Source of the DNA: CAZQVN01 sp964596775
GTDB lineage: Bacteria > Eisenbacteria > RBG-16-71-46 > JABDJR01 > JAWXBZ01
DNA length: 64,000 nt
Reading direction: 5' to 3'
Assembly (NCBI GenBank): GCA_964596775.1
Contig: CAZQVN010000011.1
Location: 24,911-88,910 of the forward strand
The notes below the pieces were generated by a model. The model did not search any database. It saw only the letters and a program-made list of their open reading frames with translations, and was not told where the DNA came from. Each line of letters starts with the position of its first letter. Positions within the stretch are counted from its first letter, which is position 1. The translations under genes were made by a program, and so were the position numbers. This document shows positions 51,381 to 59,700 of the stretch, piece by piece.

Positions 51381-52475
51381 CTAGAATTCCCCTTCCACGA
51401 GCCAGTCACGCCCGAGCTTCCGGAGGTTCGCTTCGCGGAGGACCGGCGCGGCCTTGATCCGCGGAACCTTGAGCCCCTCCGTCCACGGGCGCCCCTCGCC
51501 CCCGAGCAGGATCGGGGCGGTGAACACCCTGAGCCGGTCCACGAGCCCGCGGGACAGGAACGCCCCGGCCAGGCGGCCGCCCCCTTCCACCATCACGCTG
51601 ACCAGTCCGGCTTCGGCCAGCCGCTTCGTCAGCGCCTTGATGGACACGCCCCCCTTCGGCCCGGCCGGAAGAATCCAGACCTCGGCGCCGGCGGCGGCGA
51701 AACCCGCCCGGCGCTCCAGCGCGGACCGCCGGGTTGCCGCAACGATCCGCCGGGTTCCATCCTCCCGGAGCCAGCGGGCCTTGCGCGACGTCTTCAATTC
51801 CGGATCGACGACGACCCGCACCGGGTTCCGGCCGCGGACATGGCGCACGGTCAGTTCGGGGTTGTCCGCAGCCACGGTGGCGCCCCCCACGAGGAGCGCG
51901 TCGTGCCGGGCGCGCAGGCGATGGGTTTCCCGCCGGGCCTCCTCGCCGGTGATCCACTTCGAGTCTCCGTTTCGGGTGGCGATGCGGCCGTCCAGCGACT
52001 GCGCCAGCTTCACGGTGACCAGCGGCCTCCCCTCGGTGATCCAGGTGAGGAATCCGCGGTTCAGCTCGCGGGCTTTTCCCTCCAGCAGTCCGACCTCCAC
52101 CGTCACGCCGCGCTTCTCCAGCAGCCGCGCGCCGCCCCCGGCGACCCGCGGGTTCGGATCGCGGATCGCGACCACCACCCGGGTGATCCCGGCCGCGAGA
52201 ATCGCGGCGGTGCAGGGAGGCGTCTTCCCGAAGTGGGCGCAGGGTTCCAGCGTCACGAACAATGCCGCCCCCCGCGCTTCGGTTCCCGCGCGTTCCAGCG
52301 CCTCGACTTCCGCGTGCGCCGCGCCGAAGGTGCGGTGCCAGCCTTCGCCGAGAACACGGTCGTTCTTCACGACCACCGCGCCGACCATCGGATTCGGGCT
52401 CACCGCGCCCCTTCCGCGCTCGGCAAGGCGAAGCGCCCGGGCCATCCAGGTCCTGTCACGACTCGAGAAATCCAC
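51381..52475 (-). CDS. ribD: Bifunctional deaminase/reductase RibD
   Basis: 364 residues using GTG 52475, the start giving the family N-terminus (DRTWMARALRLAERG). An ATG at 52445 (354 residues) is an alternative. Deaminase domain: HAEVEAL and PCAHFGKTPPC (zinc ligands His, Cys, Cys). Reductase domain: VTVKLAQSLDGRIA, GGATVAADNPELTV and VEGGGRLAGAFL. First gene of the riboflavin operon under the FMN riboswitch. The GTG follows directly on the T-run of a terminator-like hairpin, so the ribosome site is unclear; GGAGAGCGGGG within the hairpin is the only candidate. Confidence 0.93.
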   Translation of the reverse strand: MDFSSRDRTWMARALRLAERGRGAVSPNPMVGAVVVKNDRVLGEGWHRTFGAAHAEVEALERAGTEARGAALFVTLEPCAHFGKTPPCTAAILAAGITRVVVAIRDPNPRVAGGGARLLEKRGVTVEVGLLEGKARELNRGFLTWITEGRPLVTVKLAQSLDGRIATRNGDSKWITGEEARRETHRLRARHDALLVGGATVAADNPELTVRHVRGRNPVRVVVDPELKTSRKARWLREDGTRRIVAATRRSALERRAGFAAAGAEVWILPAGPKGGVSIKALTKRLAEAGLVSVMVEGGGRLAGAFLSRGLVDRLRVFTAPILLGGEGRPWTEGLKVPRIKAAPVLREANLRKLGRDWLVEGEF

Positions 52476-52511
52476 AAGAAAAACCCCGCTCTCCAGAAAA
52501 TCCCGGCGGGG
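52476..52511 (-). terminator. Intrinsic terminator in the ribD leader
   Basis: Minus strand: CCCCGC (52511-52506), a 16-base loop, GCGGGG (52489-52484), then TTTTTCTT (52483-52476), ending right at the ribD start codon. It stands ~85 bases after the FMN aptamer, where a transcription-terminating expression platform is expected. Confidence 0.65.
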
Positions 52512-52595
52512 CGCGCAAAACGGCACGGCAGCACCGCGGGACGGGACCGGCGCACACGGCGCCGCGGCCCCGACACCCACCGGTGTCCGGCTCGT

Positions 52596-52729
52596 CTCCC
52601 CTTCTCTCATCCAGACTGTGACTGTCGGCCCCTGAATTCCACAGGGTCCTGCTCCCCCGGCTCCAGGTGAGTCGAGGGGGCTCGCGGGCTGTAACCGCCG
52701 GTGGGGACTTCCACCCCGCCCCGAAGGAG
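52596..52729 (-). promoter_or_regulatory. FMN riboswitch (RFN element)
   Basis: Minus-strand sequence contains the conserved RFN blocks in order: CTTCGGGGCGGGGTGGAAGT, CCCCACCGGCGGTTACAGCC, GCCGACAGTCACAGTC and GGATGAGAGAAGG. The outer stem pairs CTCCTTC with GAAGGGGAG. It senses FMN and would shut off the ribD-ribE-ribBA-ribH operon. A possible -10 (TATCCT) lies at 52783-52778. Confidence 0.95.
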
Positions 52730-52921
52730 TTGAAATGTCTGTCCGCCTTGCCCCCGCAGGGGGGGCAGGGCGCGGGAAGGATACCACGGAATGGGGCCTT
52801 CCGGCCAAAGCCCCGGCTCCGCCTCCCATGATAAGATCGATCCGTGGGTGATCGACCGGCCACCGGGGAATGGTCAGCCCTCTCCCGCGCCGGACCTCCA
52901 GGGGGAAAGCGGCTTGAAACC

Positions 52922-55900
52922 ATGACTCCATCGCTGGTCGTCGACGCAAAGCTGGCCCGGCCCAGGCTGCCGCGGGTGCTCAGGCGCAGACGGCTTCTCG
53001 ACCTGCTCGAAACCGGCATCCGGGACCACCCGGTCACGATCCTCTCCGCGGGAGCGGGGTATGGAAAGACGACCCTGCTGGCCTCGCTCGCCGACGCCAC
53101 CGCGAACGACGTCCTCTGGTACAGCCTCGGCCCCGAGGACTCGGACCTCGCCGTCTTCCTCTGGCACGTCGCCGCCGCCCTCCAGAAGCAGAACCGCCGC
53201 TTCGGCGCAGGGCTGACCGCGTTCCTCCGCGAGGGACAGCTCGACAACCGGGCGGCCACCCAGGCCGCCGGAGCGCTGCTCAACGACATCTCGAGGATCC
53301 GGCGCACGATGATCTTCGTGCTCGACGACTTTCACCTCGTGTCGGGCAACCGCCACGTGATCCAGTGCCTGTCCACCGTTCTCGAAAACAACAAGGGGGG
53401 CGTCCGGTTCGTGCTGGCCAGCCGCGCCGAACCGCCGCTCCCGCTCGGCCGCCTGCGCGCCCGCCGCCAGGTCCTCGAAATCGGGCCCGCCGATCTCGCG
53501 TTCACCGATGCCGAGCTGCGCTCGCTCCTCGAGGACATCTACGACCGCAGCCCGTCCCCCGAAGATCTCGAGTTCGTCACCCGGTTCACCGAAGGATGGG
53601 TGACGCCGGTCCACCTGGCGCTCCAGATGAGTCCGAACGCGCCGGATCTCGCCCAGGCCCTCGCCCGGGTGACCCGGTCCCGCTCCGCGCTGTACGACTA
53701 TCTCGCCGAGGAAGTGCTGAACCTGCAGACCCCGGAGACGCGGCGGTTCATGCTGCTGTCCTCGGTGTTCGAGGACTTCGACCCGGAGCAGATCGCCGGC
53801 CTCGTCGACGAACCGGCGATCGACGACCGGCTCAAGGACCTCGCGAAACGCAGCCTGATCCAGGAGTTCGCCGGCCGGGACACCACGGTCTACCGGTATC
53901 ACTCCCTGCTCCGCGAATTCCTGCTCCGGCGCTTCCGCGAGGAACTGCCGGTCGACGTGCGCGACGCGCTCCACGAAAAGGCGGCACAGCAGTTCCTGCA
54001 GCGCGGCGACCTCGTGAACGCGGCCCGCCAGCACGCGCTGCGCGACGATCCGGCCGGGCTCGCGCGGTTCCTCCGCGACAACGCCCTGCGCCTCATCGAC
54101 CTCGGGCACTACCAGGCGCTGCTCACCTGGCTCGAGGCGCTTCCCGCCGAGCACCTGAACACCGACCCGTGGCTCCGCCTCCGGCTCGGCGACGCCCGTC
54201 ACTACGTCGGCGACTGGCCCGGAGCGGAAATCGACTACGAGCTGGCGCTCGTCCGGTTCGAGTCCGCCGGCGACGCCACCGGCCGGGCCTGGGCATCGCT
54301 CGGTCTCGCCCGCATCTGGAACCTCCGCGGACAGGCCGACCGCGCCGCGGAAACCGGGGAGAAGGCCCTGGCCGGCATCGAAACCGGAACGGACGACGAG
54401 AGGGCCGAGCTCCGGATGCGGCTGCTCCAGGTCCTGTCGGGCGCCAAGTTCTACCTGGGCCGCTACGGCGAGGCGCTCGACCTTCTCGACCGGCTGGAAG
54501 TCCTGACGCGGGGCAACCCGGACCGCCAGGCGGCGCTGTGGAACAACCGCGCGGTGATCTGGGCCAGCCGGGGGAACTTCCGCGAGGCAGCGCAGGCCTT
54601 CGAGCGCGGGCTCGAGCGGCCGGGCGCCCGCCGGTCGCCGCGGGCCCCGCTGCATCTCACGAACCTCGCGCACCTCCTCTTCCTGATGGGCGATTCCGAG
54701 CGGGCACGCCCGCTGTTCCAGGAGGCGCTCGAGCTGGCCCGCGGATTCCGGAACCGCGGCCAGACGCTGTCGAGCCTCATCGGCCTCGCCCGCCTGCATC
54801 ACCGCCAGGGGAACCTCGACAAGAGCCTCGAGCTGATCGAGGAAACGGAAATACTGAACGCGTCGCTCAAGGCGCCGCTCATCGAATCGGAGGCGCTCGA
54901 ACTCCGGGCCCAGATCCTCTCCGACTCGGGACAGTTTTCCGCGGCGCGGGAAACGCTGAACCAGGCGCTGCTCGCCTACGGGGCTTCGGGACGCGACGCG
55001 AACTGGCTCATCTACCGGGTCGGCGCCGCGGTCATCGACCTGCGTTCGGGAAGAACCCCCGAGGCGCACCGGGCGCTGATGGAACTGCTTCCGGTGGCCC
55101 GGGAGATGGAGGCGTTTTATCCGCGCGCGATGCTCCTGTTCTACCTCGGGGACTCCGCCCGGCGGATGGAACTGCCCGACGCGATCGACGCGCTGTCCGA
55201 ATCGCTGACGCTGTCCGGCGACCTCGGCTACGAGGCGTTTCTCCGCGGCGAGATGCGCCGCGACTTCGCCCCGTTCGAGTTTCTTCTCCGGGCCGGACGG
55301 GAGACGGGTACGATCGCGCAGCTCGCCACCGGGGCCGGTGCGGCCATCGAGCAGACGTTCCTGACGATGATCGACGACGAGGGGCTGCCCGCGGATGCCG
55401 TGCTCGCGGTGCTCAACGTGCTGGCCGACATCGGCGGACCGGCCGCGCATCACCGGATCGCCGCGGCGGAGTGGGCGCGGGACGACCGCTGGAAGCGGGC
55501 CTGCCGGGCCACGCTCGAGGCGCTGGAACGGCGCTACCCGGACCTGAAGAGCGCCGGACGCACAACCACCGGCGGGCTGTACCTGACCACGCTCGGCACG
55601 TTTTCGCTGGCGGGACCCGACGGAGAAATCCCCCCGTCCGTGTGGCGCTCGCAGCGGGCGCTGTCCATCTTCATCTACTGCGCGATCCGGGCCGGTCGCG
55701 GGGTGTCCCGGGAGCGGCTGATCGAGCTGTTCTGGCCGGGAAAGTCGCTGAAGATGGCCGAGAAGAACTTCCACCCCACGCTCTCCTACGCGCGGCGGGC
55801 GTTGCGCGACTACGTGGACGGACCCGTATTCACCATGACGAACGGCCTCTACCATCTCGACCCGGATCTCTCGATCACCGTGGACCTGCGCGGATTCGAG

Positions 55901-56317
55901 GCCCTGGCCGCGGAGGCCCGCAGCGCCGGCACGAAGGCCCGGAAGATCCGCTGCTACACCGAGGCCCTGGCCCTTTACCGGGGCGATTTCCTCGAGGGGT
56001 TGTACGAATCGTGGGTGGAGGAGACCCGGAACCAGCTCTCCGTCCGGTACGAGGCGGTTCTGGGTGAGGCGGCCCGACTTTTCTACGACCAGAAGGACTA
56101 CCGGCAGGCCGCCGAACTGTTCAGCCGGCTCGTGGCCCGGAACCCCTATCAGGAGGAAATTCATTTGAAGTTGATGATGTGCTATCATAAACTGAGTGAC
56201 CGGAACAGCATCCGGGAACAGTACGACAAGCTCTGCAGGGTCTTGAAAGAGGATCTGAAAGTCGCTCCTCTCCCCGACACGACCCGGACATTCGAGTCCT
56301 TGATCACCAGCCTGTAG
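52922..56317 (+). CDS. MalT-like STAND ATPase regulator with C-terminal BTAD domain
   Basis: 1131 residues from ATG 52922 (frame open to GTG 52844). N-terminal NTPase: Walker A SAGAGYGKTTLL (43-53), Walker B TMIFVLDDFHLV, and VLASRAEPPLPLGRLRARRQ as in MalT/LuxR-type STAND proteins. A long TPR superhelix (about 340-860) follows. The C-terminal ~250 residues carry a wHTH-like part (RALSIFIYCAIRAGRGVSRE, LIELFWPGKS) and a bacterial transcriptional activator domain (YRGDFLEGLYESWVEETRNQ). It would oligomerise with ATP and an inducer and activate transcription. It ends 3 bases before the subtilase gene, so they are co-transcribed. Confidence 0.88.
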   Translation: MTPSLVVDAKLARPRLPRVLRRRRLLDLLETGIRDHPVTILSAGAGYGKTTLLASLADATANDVLWYSLGPEDSDLAVFLWHVAAALQKQNRRFGAGLTAFLREGQLDNRAATQAAGALLNDISRIRRTMIFVLDDFHLVSGNRHVIQCLSTVLENNKGGVRFVLASRAEPPLPLGRLRARRQVLEIGPADLAFTDAELRSLLEDIYDRSPSPEDLEFVTRFTEGWVTPVHLALQMSPNAPDLAQALARVTRSRSALYDYLAEEVLNLQTPETRRFMLLSSVFEDFDPEQIAGLVDEPAIDDRLKDLAKRSLIQEFAGRDTTVYRYHSLLREFLLRRFREELPVDVRDALHEKAAQQFLQRGDLVNAARQHALRDDPAGLARFLRDNALRLIDLGHYQALLTWLEALPAEHLNTDPWLRLRLGDARHYVGDWPGAEIDYELALVRFESAGDATGRAWASLGLARIWNLRGQADRAAETGEKALAGIETGTDDERAELRMRLLQVLSGAKFYLGRYGEALDLLDRLEVLTRGNPDRQAALWNNRAVIWASRGNFREAAQAFERGLERPGARRSPRAPLHLTNLAHLLFLMGDSERARPLFQEALELARGFRNRGQTLSSLIGLARLHHRQGNLDKSLELIEETEILNASLKAPLIESEALELRAQILSDSGQFSAARETLNQALLAYGASGRDANWLIYRVGAAVIDLRSGRTPEAHRALMELLPVAREMEAFYPRAMLLFYLGDSARRMELPDAIDALSESLTLSGDLGYEAFLRGEMRRDFAPFEFLLRAGRETGTIAQLATGAGAAIEQTFLTMIDDEGLPADAVLAVLNVLADIGGPAAHHRIAAAEWARDDRWKRACRATLEALERRYPDLKSAGRTTTGGLYLTTLGTFSLAGPDGEIPPSVWRSQRALSIFIYCAIRAGRGVSRERLIELFWPGKSLKMAEKNFHPTLSYARRALRDYVDGPVFTMTNGLYHLDPDLSITVDLRGFEALAAEARSAGTKARKIRCYTEALALYRGDFLEGLYESWVEETRNQLSVRYEAVLGEAARLFYDQKDYRQAAELFSRLVARNPYQEEIHLKLMMCYHKLSDRNSIREQYDKLCRVLKEDLKVAPLPDTTRTFESLITSL

Positions 56318-56320
56318 GAT

Positions 56321-58912
56321 ATGCCCGTGACACGAGCGGTCTTCCTCACACGCCTGGCGATTTCCTCCCAGAATCGTGCCCGCACCTCGATCCAGGGAAG
56401 ACTAAGCCTGCTCATTGCCTGCGCGGCTCTGGCCTTCTGCCTGCCGTTGCCCTGTCTTGCCACGCCCTTCATGTGGGACCAGGACGGCGACGGCCTCGAC
56501 GACCGGCTCGAATCGGTCGCGCTTCTCGGCATCAACCAGGCGTTCGAGAACGCCGATCCCGATGGTCGCCTGAGATTCGAAGTGGCCGTGGTCAACAACG
56601 TGCTGCAGTACGGCGGCTATGTCCGCTACGATCACATCCCCACGCCCACGGACAGCCTGAATGCCGTGCTCGCCGGAGCCCAGGTCGTCACCCGCTTCCA
56701 GAGCGTTCCCTATATACGCATCCGGGCCACCTGGCCCTCGCTGACGATCCTCAACGCGCGCCCCGAGGTGGAACGGATCGAGGCGGTCACGCTGATGTAC
56801 TCGCTGAACTGGAAGTCCGGCCGGGCCATGGGTGTCCGCGCCGGCGCCGGCCTGCCGTTTCCCAGCGTCGAATCGTCGGGCGGCCCGACCGGAACCGGCG
56901 TGGTGGTGGCCATCCTCGACACCGGGATCAACGACACGCCGCAGGGCGGCTATCCCGGTCACGCGGATCTGGCGGGGAAGGTCGCGGGAGGCGCCACGTT
57001 CGAAGGCCCCGGCCCGTCCGGCTACACGCCTCACTCCGGTTCGGTGAATCCGTCGCAGGGCAACCTGGGGATGATGACGTTCCACGCCACCCACCTCGCC
57101 GGCAGCATCGCCGGAGCGTCGCGGGACCGCGTGTTCGGCGGCGTGGCTCCCGGCGCCCGTCTCGTCGACGTGAAGGTGCTCGGCGACGACGGTTCCGGCT
57201 ACGGGCTCGCCGAGGGGCTCGAGTGGTGCATCCAGAACCGCACGCGGAACTGGGGGGGTGCCACAGGCATCCAGGTCATCAACCTGAGCCTCTCCGGAAC
57301 GGACGCGTCGGACGGCAACGACTGCGCCTGCCAGCTCGTGAACACGGCCGCCGCGCTCGGGATGATCGTGGTGGCTTCGGCCGGCAACGACGGCCGGTGC
57401 GGGTACATGCCGTCGCCGGCCGCCGCGGACGGCGCCGTCACAGTGGGCGCCTCCGATCCCGTGAACGCGGCCGACCCGGGCGACGACGTGCTCGCGGCGT
57501 TCTCCAACGAGGGACCCCGCCACACCGACGGCGACGGCGACCCCGCCGACGAAATGAAACCGGACGTCGTGGCGCCCGGCGTCGGCATCATCTCGGCGTA
57601 CGGGAGCCCGATCACCGACGGTCGCGGTTACCGGACGCTGTCCGGCACGAGCATGTCCGCGGCGTACGTCTCCGGACTCGCCGCCCTGCTCCGCGAGGAC
57701 TCGCCGACCCTGACGGCGGCGGCGTTCAAGACGCTGCTCCGGGCCACCTCGCACCATCGCTCCTCGGCCACCAGGGGGTGTTCGCCGGGCGTGAACCCGC
57801 TCGGCACGGACATCCGTTATCACTCGGGTTGGGGCTTCGGCACGGTCGACGCGCAGGCGGCCCGGGAGGAACTGATCCGTCCCGCCGGGACCCAGTTCGT
57901 TTCGCTGTCCGCCGCATGGAACGGCAGCGGCACCAGCGTGTCGTGGACGACGCAGCGCGAGGCCGGCCTCACCGGATTCCTGGTCCAGCGCGCCCCGGAC
58001 GCGGGCGGGTCGCCGGGAACGTTCGCCACCGTCGGCGGCCCGGTGCCGGCCGTCGGATTTGCGAACCTCTCCACCGGCAACCGGACCGCGTACACGGAAA
58101 CCGATGCGGCGCCGGCCGGCCAGCTGTTCTGGTACAGGGTGACCACGACCGGCGGCTCGCCGGTCGTGACCTCGCAGCCCTTCTCCGTCCGCACCGAAGC
58201 GGAGTCCGGGCGGGCCCGCGCGGAGTTCACGCACAACCGCGCGGAGTTCGACTTCACCGCCGATTTCGGCGTGGGCCTCCTGCCGTTTGCGCCGCTCTGG
58301 AACCGGCCGGTCGGGATTCTCGACCGGCTGACCGCGGCTTCCGTCGATCCCCTGCCGGCCAGCCCGAACACGATCCGCTACACGATCGAGCTGCCGCTCC
58401 ATGCCTCGGACGGCGCCGCCGCATGGCTGCCGCCGGTGCCGTCAAGCCCCTGGTGGTTCCGGGCCCACGAAGGGGGCGATCCGGCCAGCGCCGGTTCCCT
58501 CACCGGGTTCTCGATCATCACCCCGGGTCAGACCTGGCAGACGGACTCGGCGCTCCCCAAGGCCACGCTCGAGGGGTACGCCAGCGTCGTGTGGATCCCG
58601 GAACCCGCGGCGTCCGCCGCCGATCCGGCCGCCCCGGTCACGCCGGCGCTCACGGTGTTTCCGAACCCGTTCCGGGCCGCGGCCACGATCCGCTTCCGGC
58701 TTCCGGTGGCGGACCGGGTGCGGCTCAGCGTGTACGACGTGGCCGGCCGCGAAATCCGCCTCCTCGGCGAAGTTCACCTCGGCGCCGGCGACCACGACGT
58801 CTCCTGGGACGGCCGGACCTCCGAGGGGCTCGACGCCGCGGCCGGGCGCTATTTCATCCGGGCCCGCGGGTCCTCCTCCAGCTCCGTCGTCCCGGTTTCC
58901 CGGCTGCGCTGA
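56321..58912 (+). CDS. Secreted subtilisin-like (S8) protease with FlgD-Ig-like tail
   Basis: 863 residues with a long signal region (hydrophobic LLIACAALAFCLPLP, cleavage near CLA). Just after it, DQDGDGLDD is a calcium-binding thrombospondin-3-like loop. Prodomain-like region ~70-165. Catalytic triad: Asp200 (ILDTGIND), His255 (FHATHLAG), Ser444 (SGTSMSAAY), oxyanion Asn356 (SAGND). A Fn3-like domain follows (about 530-620), and the C-terminal tail is FlgD-Ig-like: VFPNPFRAAATIRF, VYDVAGREIRLL, SWDGRTSEG. An extracellular, probably surface-sorted protease. Ends at a terminator. Confidence 0.92.
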   Translation: MPVTRAVFLTRLAISSQNRARTSIQGRLSLLIACAALAFCLPLPCLATPFMWDQDGDGLDDRLESVALLGINQAFENADPDGRLRFEVAVVNNVLQYGGYVRYDHIPTPTDSLNAVLAGAQVVTRFQSVPYIRIRATWPSLTILNARPEVERIEAVTLMYSLNWKSGRAMGVRAGAGLPFPSVESSGGPTGTGVVVAILDTGINDTPQGGYPGHADLAGKVAGGATFEGPGPSGYTPHSGSVNPSQGNLGMMTFHATHLAGSIAGASRDRVFGGVAPGARLVDVKVLGDDGSGYGLAEGLEWCIQNRTRNWGGATGIQVINLSLSGTDASDGNDCACQLVNTAAALGMIVVASAGNDGRCGYMPSPAAADGAVTVGASDPVNAADPGDDVLAAFSNEGPRHTDGDGDPADEMKPDVVAPGVGIISAYGSPITDGRGYRTLSGTSMSAAYVSGLAALLREDSPTLTAAAFKTLLRATSHHRSSATRGCSPGVNPLGTDIRYHSGWGFGTVDAQAAREELIRPAGTQFVSLSAAWNGSGTSVSWTTQREAGLTGFLVQRAPDAGGSPGTFATVGGPVPAVGFANLSTGNRTAYTETDAAPAGQLFWYRVTTTGGSPVVTSQPFSVRTEAESGRARAEFTHNRAEFDFTADFGVGLLPFAPLWNRPVGILDRLTAASVDPLPASPNTIRYTIELPLHASDGAAAWLPPVPSSPWWFRAHEGGDPASAGSLTGFSIITPGQTWQTDSALPKATLEGYASVVWIPEPAASAADPAAPVTPALTVFPNPFRAAATIRFRLPVADRVRLSVYDVAGREIRLLGEVHLGAGDHDVSWDGRTSEGLDAAAGRYFIRARGSSSSSVVPVSRLR

Positions 58913-58920
58913 ACCGCGCG

Positions 58921-58964
58921 TCGGTCCGGTCTCGCTCCCCCTTCTCCGAAACCGACCGATTTTT
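58921..58964 (+). terminator. Intrinsic terminator after the subtilase
   Basis: TCGGTCCGGT (58921-58930) pairs with ACCGACCGA (58951-58959), with one bulged C, followed by TTTTT. Moderately strong. Confidence 0.65.
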
Positions 58965-59163
58965 CTGAAAATTCTTCAATTGATTTAACACCAATAACTT
59001 AGAGACTCGCCCGCACCCGATTTCGGCCCCGGGTCAACATTCAGCCAATAGCCCGGAACGACACTTCCTCCAGAGATTCGAACCCGGAAGCTCACCCGAC
59101 GGAGACCCGGAAAGGCCGGCCCCGTCACTCGCTTCCGCGCCCGACAACGGAGGGAGACACGAC

Positions 59164-59700
59164 ATGCACTTTCCATCAGAACCGGCGCGCAAGACCCTGT
59201 GGTCCGCGACCCTGGCCGCGCTTCTGTTTTTCGGATCCCACGCGGCGACGGTTTCCGGACCGCAGGCCCCCGGCGCCGAAGAAGCGCTCTGCGACCTGCG
59301 CCATCCCGTGGACGTGACGATCCGCCCCGCCGGCGCCCTCAAGGCCGGCGAGCCGCTGACCCTCGACGTGAGCGTGGCCGGCTCCCTGGAGCTGGCCGAC
59401 GTGACCGTGGAACTCGTGAACGGCGGTGGCGCCTCTCCGATCGGCGCCACCCGGGCCGCGATCGGTTCCGCCACGGCGGAAAGCCCGGCCCGCGGACGCT
59501 TCGTGCTTCTGGTTCCCGCGGAAGGATCGCGCTTTCTCGCCACGTTCGAGGTGACCGCCGAGAGCGACCTCGGGCGCATCACCCGCACCGCCGTCTACAA
59601 CATCCTTCCGAACGGTCCCGCCGACGCGGGAACCGCCGTCGTGACGCCCGAAGGGGAAGCCCTCCGCGTCTACACCGCCAGCGTCCGGGAGGTGAAGTGA
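59164..59700 (+). CDS. Secreted Ig-like protein coupled to the metalloprotease
   Basis: 178 residues with AGGGAG just upstream. Signal peptide (TLWSATLAALLFFGSHAA). The mature part is one beta-sandwich-like domain: LKAGEPLTLDVSVAGSLELA, VTVELVNGGG, GRFVLLVPAEGSRFLATFEV. No enzyme motif. No family recognised. Its stop overlaps the metalloprotease start (TGATG), so it is made in step with it and may be a chaperone, inhibitor or binding partner (inference). Confidence 0.65.
   Translation: MHFPSEPARKTLWSATLAALLFFGSHAATVSGPQAPGAEEALCDLRHPVDVTIRPAGALKAGEPLTLDVSVAGSLELADVTVELVNGGGASPIGATRAAIGSATAESPARGRFVLLVPAEGSRFLATFEVTAESDLGRITRTAVYNILPNGPADAGTAVVTPEGEALRVYTASVREVK

Noticed and set aside
52874..56188. 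1104-codon open frame on the minus strand opposite the STAND regulator
   Set aside because: It lacks recognisable domains and mirrors the strong motifs of the plus-strand gene. Long antisense frames are expected at this G+C content.
59066..59090. tRNA T-arm-like GGTTCGAATC on the minus strand
   Set aside because: The surrounding 80 bases do not fold into an acceptor, D or anticodon arm.
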